6,429 nt of DNA, taken from positions 1 to 6,429 of the forward strand of contig JAPKYY010001030.1 in the NCBI GenBank assembly GCA_026394095.1, given 5' to 3'. The DNA comes from Acidobacteriota bacterium (lineage in GTDB: Bacteria; Acidobacteriota; Terriglobia; Bryobacterales; Bryobacteraceae). The position numbers were made by a program, and so were the translations under genes. Below the pieces are notes generated by a model. The model was given only the letters and a program-made list of their open reading frames with translations. It was not told the origin of the DNA and searched no databases. Positions 1-5,383 of this stretch are shown one piece after another (the stretch's first letter is position 1; the number at the start of each line of letters is the position of its first letter).

Positions 1-364
1 GTTCGGCGATGATTTCTTCGTCGCTCATTTGCTTGTGTTTGCCAAAACGAACTGCGCCTGTCGATGTTTTTTCGGCAAGGTCGCGAATGTATCGGGCCTT
101 TTGACCAGACAGGCCTGCAGCACGCATTTGCTCTTCAGAGACGGCCAGCACCGCAGTAGGGTTGAGCGTACGTACCCCGCAACAATCTTTGAAACGTCCA
201 AAAATTGTCGCTGCTGCCTTGCCGCTGAGCTGCTGATAGACGATGGAGCTGACCAGCGACTGAAAAGTAGGCGGATGGTATTTCATCGCATAGGGGCCAA
301 CTTGCGAGATGATTTGTTTGAGTACAGGATCGCGGCGGCGAAGATGACGGAGAGCAGATTCCAT
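1..364 (-). CDS. DNA-3-methyladenine glycosylase II-like (HhH-GPD family), N-terminal part, runs off left edge
   Basis: A base-excision-repair glycosylase of the AlkA/HhH-GPD superfamily, which removes alkylated purines from DNA in the cytoplasm. Only the first 121 codons are inside the window; the gene continues past base 1. Reading leftward from the ATG at 364-362, the protein begins MESALRHLRRRDPVLK, followed by VGPYAM (about 21-26), FQSLVSSIVYQQLSGKAA (about 34-51) and AGLSGQKARYIRDLA (about 86-100). The 'F..LV..I..QQLS.KAA' block and the 'aGLS..Ka.Yi.dLA' block are the standard N-terminal signatures of this family. The helix-hairpin-helix and catalytic aspartate would lie beyond the window, so activity cannot be judged. 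An in-frame ATG at 376-374 would add MGLH; neither start has a good ribosome-binding site. The gene is divergent from the VWA gene, and the two ATGs abut exactly at CATATG. Confidence 0.88.
   Translation of the reverse strand, partial: MESALRHLRRRDPVLKQIISQVGPYAMKYHPPTFQSLVSSIVYQQLSGKAAATIFGRFKDCCGVRTLNPTAVLAVSEEQMRAAGLSGQKARYIRDLAEKTSTGAVRFGKHKQMSDEEIIAE
349..354 (+). promoter_or_regulatory. Ribosome-binding site deciding the VWA protein start
   Basis: GGAGAG lies 10 bases before the ATG at 365. It supports that ATG over the in-frame upstream alternatives, and it sits inside the coding region of the divergent glycosylase. Confidence 0.55.
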
Positions 365-1300
365 ATGAAGACCCATGATAAATTGACGCGGCGTAATTTG
401 CTGGCTGGCCTCGGGGCCGGGCCGGTTTTGCTGGCACAAGACCCGGTGATCCGCGTGGATGTGCAACTGGTAAACATCACCTACACTGTGCGCAACAAGC
501 AGGGCGGATTGGTGGGCAACCTCACCAAGGACGACTTCACCGTATTTGAAGACGGCAAGCAACAGGAGATCAACCGCTTTCAGCGCGACACTGATTTGCC
601 GCTCACGATTGGACTGCTGATTGATATCTCCGGGTCGATGTACAACGTGATCAGCACGGGCAAGCGCGCAGCCTCTGAGTTCTTTCGCAAGGTTTTGCGG
701 CCGAAAGATTTGGCCTTTCTCATCACATTCGGGTCTGAGTTGGAGCTATTGCAGGATTTGACTTCTTCAGTCAGCCTGCTCGATAAAGGCTTGAGCCAAG
801 TGGAAGGACAAAGGCCAACACGAGTGATGACACAGGGGCCGGTGCCAACAACGCCCCGAGGCACACGGATGTTTGATGCGGTGTATTTGGCAGCAGAAGA
901 GAAGCTGAAAAACGAGGCGGGGCGTAAGGTGATCGTGCTGCTGACCGATGGCGCAGACCAGGGCAGCTTCTACAAACCGATGGATGCACTGAAGCAGACA
1001 CATCTCTCCGACGCAGTGATTTATAGCTTTTTCTATTACGAGCCTATGTACGGGAGCGATGAAGGTGCTCTGAAGAAGTTGAGCGGCGATACCGGAGGAC
1101 GGGTCTTTGACGTCACCAAGCGTGGCGGCCTCGACCGCTCTTTCGAGCAGTTGCAAGAAGAGATGCGCAGCCAGTATTCCTTGTCTTATTCACCCACCAA
1201 TGACAAAAAGGACGGGGCCTTCCGGCGTGTTGAGATCAAGCCCAAAGACTCGAGCCTCAAGGTACAGGCGCGGCGCGGATACTACTCGGCCGGCGCTTAA
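365..1300 (+). CDS. Secreted VWA-domain protein, acidobacterial VWFA-related type, Tat-like signal
   Basis: A 311-residue protein made mostly of one von Willebrand factor A domain, of the type annotated as 'VWFA-related acidobacterial domain'. Residues 1-25 look like a twin-arginine signal: T-R-R-N-L-L at 8-13, then a short hydrophobic stretch ending VLLA before QDP. A small beta region follows (about 29-75, with 'LTKDDFTVFEDGKQQEI'), which is typical ahead of this VWA type. The MIDAS metal site looks intact: D-I-S-G-S at 87-91, T167 in RGTRMFDAV, and D195 in VLLTDGAD. The C-terminus carries 'QYSLSYSP' and 'RRGYYSA', also usual in this family. The ATG at 365 was chosen because GGAG at 349-352 precedes it and it gives the export signal; the open frame reaches upstream to base 29, but that part is antisense to the glycosylase. 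Its likely role is metal-dependent protein binding outside the cytoplasmic membrane; the partner is unknown. The stop is 38 bases before the GntR operon. Confidence 0.9.
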   Translation: MKTHDKLTRRNLLAGLGAGPVLLAQDPVIRVDVQLVNITYTVRNKQGGLVGNLTKDDFTVFEDGKQQEINRFQRDTDLPLTIGLLIDISGSMYNVISTGKRAASEFFRKVLRPKDLAFLITFGSELELLQDLTSSVSLLDKGLSQVEGQRPTRVMTQGPVPTTPRGTRMFDAVYLAAEEKLKNEAGRKVIVLLTDGADQGSFYKPMDALKQTHLSDAVIYSFFYYEPMYGSDEGALKKLSGDTGGRVFDVTKRGGLDRSFEQLQEEMRSQYSLSYSPTNDKKDGAFRRVEIKPKDSSLKVQARRGYYSAGA

Positions 1301-1303
1301 CGC

Positions 1304-1332
1304 TTGCAATCCACTGTCACACGTGTCATAGT
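1304..1332 (+). promoter_or_regulatory. Predicted sigma70-type promoter of the GntR-ABC operon
   Basis: TTGCAA at 1304-1309 (4/6 to TTGACA) and CATAGT at 1327-1332 (4/6 to TATAAT) are separated by 17 bases, the optimal spacing. The predicted transcription start, about seven bases after the -10 box, falls at roughly 1338-1340, on the GTG start codon at 1339. The -10 box is exactly the six-base spacer of the inverted repeat at 1317-1342. The hexamers are modest, but spacing, position and operator overlap agree. Confidence 0.6.
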
Positions 1333-1342
1333 ACACCTGTGA
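1317..1342 (+). promoter_or_regulatory. Inverted-repeat operator, probable autoregulatory site of the GntR/YtrA repressor
   Basis: Arms TCACACGTGT (1317-1326) and ACACCTGTGA (1333-1342) are inverted copies with 9 of 10 positions matching, separated by six bases. The inner tetrads GTGT and ACAC flank the predicted -10 box directly. GntR-family dimers bind such palindromes, and YtrA-type regulators usually repress their own ABC operon, so a bound dimer here would block RNA polymerase. The right arm extends over the GTG start codon. Confidence 0.65.
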
Positions 1343-1731
1343 TTCCATTCCGAGTCGAGCTCGTGCCGGGAGAGCCGGTCTATGAGCAGGTGGTCTTTGC
1401 TGCCAAAAAGGCAATTCTCGCCGGCCGTCTACAGCCGGGAGATGCTTTCCCTTCGGTGCGGCTGCTGGCAAAAGCAGTGAAGATCCATGCCAATACAGCA
1501 CAAAAAGTGATCGCCGAATTGGTTGGTGAAGGCTTACTCGAAGTGCGGCCGGGGATCGGGACCGTTGTTACTGCAGGGGCGACTATCTCGAAACGGGAGC
1601 GGGGCAAACTCCTGCATCGTGAAGTAGAGAGCCTGGTGGTAGAGGCGCTTCGTCTTGGAATGCAACGGGAAGAGCTACTGTCTGCAGTGGAAGCGGGCTG
1701 GCACTCATTGAGCAATCAGGTGGAGGTGTAG
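1339..1731 (+). CDS. GntR-family transcriptional regulator, YtrA subfamily
   Basis: A 130-residue DNA-binding repressor. Residues 10-78 form the GntR winged helix-turn-helix: PVYEQVVFAAKKAILAGRL, then QPGDAFPSVRLLAKAVKIH, then NTAQKVIAELVGEGLLEVR, and the wing PGIGTVV. The remaining 50 residues (RERGKLLHREVESLVVEALRLG and on) are a short helical dimerisation tail with no ligand-binding domain, which is the YtrA hallmark. The start is GTG at 1339, with no Shine-Dalgarno sequence in front; the predicted promoter puts the transcript's 5' end almost on it, suggesting leaderless translation. The ATPase gene follows three bases after the stop. In Bacillus subtilis, YtrA represses an ABC operon induced by cell-wall-active antibiotics; a comparable envelope-stress role here is inference. 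Confidence 0.92.
   Translation: MIPFRVELVPGEPVYEQVVFAAKKAILAGRLQPGDAFPSVRLLAKAVKIHANTAQKVIAELVGEGLLEVRPGIGTVVTAGATISKRERGKLLHREVESLVVEALRLGMQREELLSAVEAGWHSLSNQVEV
1721..1728 (+). promoter_or_regulatory. Strong ribosome-binding site of the ABC ATPase gene
   Basis: TGGAGGTG inside the last codons of the GntR gene sits at optimal distance from the ATG at 1735. Unlike the leaderless-looking regulator, the ATPase has a full Shine-Dalgarno sequence, so the two proteins can be made at different rates from one mRNA. Confidence 0.6.
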
Positions 1732-1734
1732 CCG

Positions 1735-2607
1735 ATGATCCGTACCTTTGATTTAACGAAGCGGTTCGGGAAAACGATGGCGCTGGACCGGGTGAATCTG
1801 GATTTACCAGCAAACTCGATTTTCGCCCTCGCCGGCCCGAATGGAGCAGGAAAGAGCACATTGCTGCACCTGCTCCTGAATCACTTTCGCAGTGATGGAG
1901 GGCAAAGCGAAATCGCCGGAGTAGACTCCCGGAAGCTGAGCCCCAAAGACCTGCAGAAGATTGGCTATGTGGCGGAGAGCCGGCACTTGCCGGAGTGGAT
2001 GCAGGTGGCAGAGTTCTTCCGCTACACGAGCCAGTTTTATCCGAACTGGCAGCCAGACCAACTACGAGACTTGATCGGCCTGTTTCGATTGCCCATGGAG
2101 GCGAAGGTGAGTTCGCTGTCGCGTGGAAAGCGCATGCAGGTGGCCTTAGCGGCAACCCTTGCCTATCGCCCGCAGGTATTGCTTCTTGATGAGCCATTTC
2201 AGGGCCTGGACGTATTGGTGCGAGACCAGGTGATCGAGAGCATTGTCGAGCGAAGTGCAGAATCAACCGTGCTGTTGGCTTCCCACGACCTGGCAGAAAT
2301 TGAAAGCTTCGCTACGCACTTTTCGTATTTGTCCGAAGGCAGGCTCAAATTTTCTGGAGACATCTGCCAACTCCAATCGGAGTTCCGCGAGGTGGAAGTA
2401 GTGCTGCGGGAAGCGGTTGAAATCGAAGTGCCGGGCCACTGGATGAATTACAGTATCCAGGGCGAGTATGTGCGATTTACAGATTCAAAGTACGCAGGAA
2501 CCGATGCGATTCGAGAACGGTTTCAAGGCGTAGCAGACATAACCGTGCGCAACTTGCCGTTGCGAGCGATTTTTGTCGAGATGGCCAGGGAAGGACAAAA
2601 GTCATGA
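1735..2607 (+). CDS. ABC transporter ATP-binding protein, YtrB/CcmA-like
   Basis: A 290-residue ATPase of an ABC-2 type transporter, expected to sit on the cytoplasmic face and power the permease encoded next. The Walker A motif GPNGAGKST is at 34-42, the signature at 128-132 is LSRGK rather than LSGGQ, Walker B is VLLLDEP (148-154), the D-loop is GLD (157-159) and the switch histidine is H184 in ASHDLAE. The Q-loop position appears to be E81 (GYVAES) instead of glutamine; this and the degenerate signature are common in YtrB-like ATPases. About 80 C-terminal residues after 210 form the variable accessory region. The ATG at 1735 has a GGAGG at 1722-1726, eight bases upstream and within the last codons of the regulator gene. 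The 3' end overlaps the permease start by ATGA. The substrate is unknown. Confidence 0.93.
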   Translation: MIRTFDLTKRFGKTMALDRVNLDLPANSIFALAGPNGAGKSTLLHLLLNHFRSDGGQSEIAGVDSRKLSPKDLQKIGYVAESRHLPEWMQVAEFFRYTSQFYPNWQPDQLRDLIGLFRLPMEAKVSSLSRGKRMQVALAATLAYRPQVLLLDEPFQGLDVLVRDQVIESIVERSAESTVLLASHDLAEIESFATHFSYLSEGRLKFSGDICQLQSEFREVEVVLREAVEIEVPGHWMNYSIQGEYVRFTDSKYAGTDAIRERFQGVADITVRNLPLRAIFVEMAREGQKS

Positions 2608-3236
2608 TCCTCACGATATGGAAGAAAGATCTGAAACGGCTCTGGTGGGGGATTCTACTGACGACTGGATTCCTTGTGCGTTTGGCGTTTCTCGATGCAA
2701 TGCGCAAGGAATCGATGCCATGGACGGAAGAAGCGTGGTTGAGCCTTTTGTTGCCTCTGTCATGGATAGCCATCCTGGGGATGGCGATCCATGAGGATAC
2801 ACCCGGGAATTCACGTGCTTATTGGGCCAGCTTGCCCGTTAGATGGCAATCCGTTGTAGCTGCAAAACTGCTCTTGGCTGTTACGGCAATCCTGGTGCCT
2901 TACGGGATAGCAACTGGCCTGATACTGCAATGGCACGGCCTTGATTGGACTTCATATGCAGTCGAGCTAGCGATGAAGCAATTGCACGTCCTAGCCATCG
3001 TTGTTTTGCCGGGAATAGCGATTGCATCCTTGTTTCGCAATTTGTCACAGGCGATTCTTGCATTTCTCGCCGCTGCTGTTTTTGCCGGAATCTCGCTTGA
3101 GGGATCCGGGCTCGGGCTTACAAAAGATGGACTCCTGCTTGTAGCTTCCATGATCTGGCTTGGGTTAGGCGGAAGGCTTCGACTCAAAGTTGGTTCAAAG
3201 CTACCAGGTGGAATCATTAAGCCTGACGGGCGATGA
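2604..3236 (+). CDS. ABC-2 type permease subunit, six predicted membrane helices, probably truncated
   Basis: A 210-residue integral membrane protein, partner of the preceding ATPase. After a basic amphipathic start (WKKDLKRLWW), hydrophobic segments occur at about 14-31, 44-62, 83-107, 124-143, 148-166 and 176-190. The loop after helix 2, 'IHEDTPGNSRAYWASLPVRWQSVVAAKLL' (split here as IHEDTPGNSRAYW at 62-74 and ASLPVRWQ at 75-82), matches the usual ABC-2 pattern of an acidic residue, a 'W/F-x-x-LPV-R' element and an 'aKl' helix start. The ATG at 2604 overlaps the ATPase stop, with AAGGA at 2591-2595 eight bases upstream, so translation is probably coupled. The last 15 or so residues (KVGSKLPGGIIKPDGR) look unlike a designed C-terminus and lie where another open frame takes over, consistent with a frameshift that cut off a soluble tail. 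Confidence 0.85.
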   Translation: MILTIWKKDLKRLWWGILLTTGFLVRLAFLDAMRKESMPWTEEAWLSLLLPLSWIAILGMAIHEDTPGNSRAYWASLPVRWQSVVAAKLLLAVTAILVPYGIATGLILQWHGLDWTSYAVELAMKQLHVLAIVVLPGIAIASLFRNLSQAILAFLAAAVFAGISLEGSGLGLTKDGLLLVASMIWLGLGGRLRLKVGSKLPGGIIKPDGR

Positions 3237-3834
3237 TGGCTCAGTGATTGCGGCGCAGCTAGAGCGCGGCAAGCCAACAACTGTTGCGCTAGACGCCTAC
3301 CAATTTGCCGACGGTAAGGGAAAGCCGTGGCAGGTGTTGAGCTTTCTGCCCGAAACCTACAAAAAATGGAGTGGCCGCAGAGTTACCGTCAAGGGTAGAG
3401 CCTTGCTTCGGTTGTCCCGGTGGGAGCAAAAAGTGGAAATGCCTCTCGGATCGCAGCTTTGGCTGCCGCAACTGGGAAGGTGCGTCAGCGAGAAGATAAG
3501 CGGGACGCAATACAGTATGGCAGTCCGGCTCACTTGCCTCAGTGGCAGGCCTCTAACTAGTCCGGTAAAGGTTTATCTTGATGACAAATCGATCACGGCT
3601 AGCCCAAAACAACATTTTCTTCAAGATCAAAACAAAGTAGCCTTGCTCTCGCCTGTTTATCGTTCAGAGGTCTATTTTTATGAAAACAAGACGGAGGCCG
3701 GAGATTCGCAAGTGGAAGGCAACCCGTTCTCAGAAGCCAAGCTTGCAATCACGTCTTCCCAAAGTTTGGGAAGCGCATACATAGACTTTGAATTTCGCGG
3801 TGTGGAACTCGACCGCTACTTCGTAAAGCCCTGA
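3190..3834 (+). CDS. Soluble domain reading frame, probable detached C-terminal domain of the permease
   Basis: A 214-codon frame without membrane helix or signal peptide, rich in alternating beta-like segments. The frame opens at 3169 inside the permease gene, in the +1 frame relative to it. Candidate starts are TTG 3190, GTG 3208 and GTG 3244; none has a good ribosome-binding site, so the start is uncertain. From memory of family patterns, the blocks 'W.GRRVTVKGRALLRLSRWEQKVEMPLG' (about 60-87, broken here by one position), 'LGRC' (95-98), 'VRLTC' (112-116) and the ending 'AYIDFEFRGVELDRYF' resemble the extracellular tail of large acidobacterial ABC permeases. C98 and C116 could pair if the domain were exported. 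Either a frameshift split one long permease (about 410 residues) or this is a separately started gene. The sequence around 3541-3720 is more AT-rich than its neighbours (80 G+C in 180 bases by hand count). The 3' end overlaps the opposing rmlD-like gene by 19 bases. Confidence 0.65.
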   Translation: MVQSYQVESLSLTGDDGSVIAAQLERGKPTTVALDAYQFADGKGKPWQVLSFLPETYKKWSGRRVTVKGRALLRLSRWEQKVEMPLGSQLWLPQLGRCVSEKISGTQYSMAVRLTCLSGRPLTSPVKVYLDDKSITASPKQHFLQDQNKVALLSPVYRSEVYFYENKTEAGDSQVEGNPFSEAKLAITSSQSLGSAYIDFEFRGVELDRYFVKP

Positions 3835-3856
3835 CGTGCCGCGAAGTAGCGCTCGA
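3809..3856. repeat. Long inverted repeat across the convergent gene ends
   Basis: Arms at 3809-3823 (TCGACCGCTACTTCG) and 3842-3856 (CGAAGTAGCGCTCGA) are inverted copies with 14 of 15 positions paired and an 18-base loop; the inner ten pairs are perfect. The left arm lies in the last codons of the plus-strand frame, and the right arm lies in the last codons of the minus-strand reductase, whose stop TAG falls in the left arm. As RNA it would form a stable hairpin from either strand. No T-run follows on either side, so it is not a classical intrinsic terminator, but it could block transcription or protect 3' ends. Confidence 0.6.
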
Positions 3857-4685
3857 TCTGGTCGTCCAGCGAGATAAAGGGCAGAATGCCGGTTTTGTTG
3901 AGACGGGCATTCTCAAGAGCGGAGTACTTGGGCCTGCGGGCAGGAGTGCGATACTCACGCTCGTTGGTGGGCTTGAGCTCAGGGCTGAGGTTGGCCTTCT
4001 TAAAGATCTTCGCGGCGTAGTCAAACCACGAAATCGGTTGGCCTCCGCCCGCATGAAAGACTCCAGATTCGTTACGCTCCACCAGATCGGCTGTTACTCG
4101 AGCTAGCTCAGGAGCATAGGTTGGTGAGGCGATATGGTCGTTTACGATCCGCAAGGGGCCACCTTTGGTGGCAAGCCGCAGCATCGATTCGATGAAGTTG
4201 CCACCGGCCGTACCAACACCAGCAGGCCCAAAGACACCGGAGGTACGCAGCACCAGAGCAGAATCGCAATATGCTTGCGCGTAGAATTCCCCGGCGAGTT
4301 TCGAGACACCATAGGCGCTGATTGGTCGGACGGGGTCTTCTTCGCGATAGGGACGGCCCGCGGTGCCATCAAAGACATAATCTGTCGAGAAGTGCACAAG
4401 ACGCGCGTCCAGCTGGCGGCAGGCGACTGCGAGGTTGCGTACTGCAAGCCCGTTGACAGCATAGGCTACTTGCGGTTCATTCTCTGCAATATCGACCTTA
4501 TTGTAGGCGGCAGAGTTGAGCACCAGGTCGATCTCGAGAGACGCCAGTTTGGTTTCAAGTTGAGAGGTGTCTGTGATGTCTACATCAGTGCGGCGAAAAC
4601 TGTGGACGGTGTGTCCGCGCTTGGAAAATTCTTGAACGAGTTCGACCCCGAGCTGGCCGGCGGCTCCAAAGATGGCTACTTGCAT
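3816..4685 (-). CDS. rmlD: dTDP-4-dehydrorhamnose reductase (RmlD-type extended SDR)
   Basis: A cytoplasmic NAD(P)H-dependent enzyme of 289 residues, the usual RmlD length, predicted to make dTDP-L-rhamnose, the donor for rhamnose in envelope polysaccharide. The Rossmann nucleotide loop GAAGQLG is at 7-13, followed by D38 and T39 in the 'DITDTSQL' region. The family block YNKVDIAENE is at 61-70, STDYVFDG at 100-107 and the catalytic YGVSK at 125-129 with S100/T101. Also diagnostic are 'FGPAG' (152-156) and the C-terminal RPKYSALENARL at 251-262. The ATG at 4685 lies 19 bases after the stop of the PilZ-like gene, with no clear ribosome-binding site, so translation may depend on upstream translation. 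No other rml genes are in the window. A related sugar-nucleotide reductase is possible, but the motif set fits RmlD well. Confidence 0.92.
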   Translation of the reverse strand: MQVAIFGAAGQLGVELVQEFSKRGHTVHSFRRTDVDITDTSQLETKLASLEIDLVLNSAAYNKVDIAENEPQVAYAVNGLAVRNLAVACRQLDARLVHFSTDYVFDGTAGRPYREEDPVRPISAYGVSKLAGEFYAQAYCDSALVLRTSGVFGPAGVGTAGGNFIESMLRLATKGGPLRIVNDHIASPTYAPELARVTADLVERNESGVFHAGGGQPISWFDYAAKIFKKANLSPELKPTNEREYRTPARRPKYSALENARLNKTGILPFISLDDQIERYFAARQGFTK

Positions 4686-4704
4686 GTTGGCAAATACCAG
4701 CGTA

Positions 4705-4959
4705 TCAAGGCTTAAATTCTACGCTGATCTCGAGCAGATTTTTCTCGTCGCCAGGGTGAGGAATCGGGCGGCAATTGAGAACTTGACCCCGGTTGGATTC
4801 ATCAGCGCCAGCCCATTCCACAATGACGCCAACGGGAATTGGTTCTGAGGATTCAAAGACGGCTACGTTCCCATCACGCTCTCGAAGTGAAACCGGAATC
4901 GACTTGCCGTTGTCGCTAAAGACATGCAGCGTTCTTTGTTTTGCTAGCAAGAAGGTCAC
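4705..4959 (-). CDS. Small PilZ-like domain protein (start uncertain)
   Basis: An 84-residue protein if started at GTG 4959-4957, which has AAGG five bases upstream. The central part, 'RERDGNVAVFESSEPIPVGVIVEW' (written here as RERDGNVAVFESSEP, 26-40, then IPVGVIVEW, 41-49), and the ending 'GQVLNCR...EISVEF' have the order of a PilZ beta barrel: a small-residue turn, 'P.P.G..V.w', and a closing 'G.V..c......i.VeF'. The c-di-GMP-binding motifs RxxxR and D/NxSxxG are not recognisable, so it is at best a degenerate, non-binding PilZ. The frame remains open up to 5139, but that part is antisense-free overlap with the tail-anchored protein gene and looks non-natural (cysteine- and arginine-rich). 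It sits in the LysR-to-rmlD minus-strand operon, 40 bases after the previous stop. Confidence 0.6.
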   Translation of the reverse strand: MTFLLAKQRTLHVFSDNGKSIPVSLRERDGNVAVFESSEPIPVGVIVEWAGADESNRGQVLNCRPIPHPGDEKNLLEISVEFKP

Positions 4960-4999
4960 ACTAGCCTTATCGCCCTGCAGGCAACAAATTTCAGTAATT

Positions 5000-5383
5000 C
5001 TATTTGAGAGTAAAAAGGAGCCAGAGGCCAAGGCCAACCGCACCTGGCAGCAGAAGTTCAGCCCATTGGCGCCAGCGCCAGTTTCCGAGTGAGTGGCGCA
5101 ATGTTGCTGGGCCCGGTTTCGGCAGCGCTGAAGTCTCACCGAGGTTGCGTTTGAGGAAATCGGCCCGCAAAAGGCCCTTCAAGGGGCTCGGCTCGCCGTT
5201 CAAAATCTTCCGAATTTCGGCCCGTCCCCATCTGTCTGCAATCAGAATCGTGGCGCTATTCATGCCGCGAGTGGAATCTGCGAGTTGTTTCCGTAGGGGT
5301 GCAGGTATCTCGTCAGGGGCACTGAAGACTTCTGTCTTCTCCCCGATCGAGATGTATACGGTAGTCCGTTTGATGGTGGTCAA
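5000..5383 (-). CDS. Small tail-anchored membrane protein of unknown function
   Basis: A 127-residue protein I do not recognise as a characterised family. Residues 1-20 look like two beta strands (TTVYISIGEKTEVF). Next comes an 'ExPxxLRKQL' segment (25-34), which resembles the 'el P..lr..l' element of small acidobacterial hypotheticals, then SATILIADRWGRAEIRKIL (43-61). A proline-containing linker precedes a single hydrophobic helix at about 107-126, which ends one residue before the C-terminus after the basic/aromatic NWRWRQW. This is the layout of a tail-anchored protein with the bulk in the cytoplasm. The start is TTG 5383-5381, supported by GGAG at 5394-5391 seven bases upstream, and overlaps the LysR stop as TTGA; no better start exists in the frame. 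Its place between a regulator and PilZ-like/RmlD genes suggests an envelope-linked role, which is inference. Confidence 0.75.
   Translation of the reverse strand: MTTIKRTTVYISIGEKTEVFSAPDEIPAPLRKQLADSTRGMNSATILIADRWGRAEIRKILNGEPSPLKGLLRADFLKRNLGETSALPKPGPATLRHSLGNWRWRQWAELLLPGAVGLGLWLLFTLK

Noticed and set aside
29..364. Upstream extension of the VWA reading frame
   Set aside because: It is exactly antisense to a clear HhH-GPD glycosylase, is rich in cysteine and arginine, and would hide the Tat signal; the ATG at 365 has a ribosome-binding site.
1583..2266. 227-codon open frame on the minus strand
   Set aside because: Lies opposite the GntR and ABC ATPase genes; proline/serine-rich composition typical of an antisense frame.
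3169..3236. Programmed ribosomal frameshift joining permease and soluble frame
   Set aside because: No slippery run or shift-prone codon at the stop was seen in the overlap (the codons before TGA are GGG CGA), so mutation or separate initiation is more likely.
3233..3238. ATG codons overlapping the permease stop (ATGATG) as a start for the next gene
   Set aside because: Both are in a different frame from the 3169-3834 reading frame.
3809..3856. Classical rho-independent terminator
   Set aside because: The hairpin is strong, but no T-run follows on either strand and the loop is long (18 bases).
4134..4715. 193-codon open frame on the plus strand
   Set aside because: Shadow of the rmlD-type gene; no domain, and the minus-strand protein has all family motifs.
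4960..5139. N-terminal extension of the PilZ-like frame up to GTG 5139
   Set aside because: It overlaps the coding end of the tail-anchored protein in another frame, and its composition is not protein-like. The start at 4959 has AAGG at a suitable distance, though this remains uncertain.
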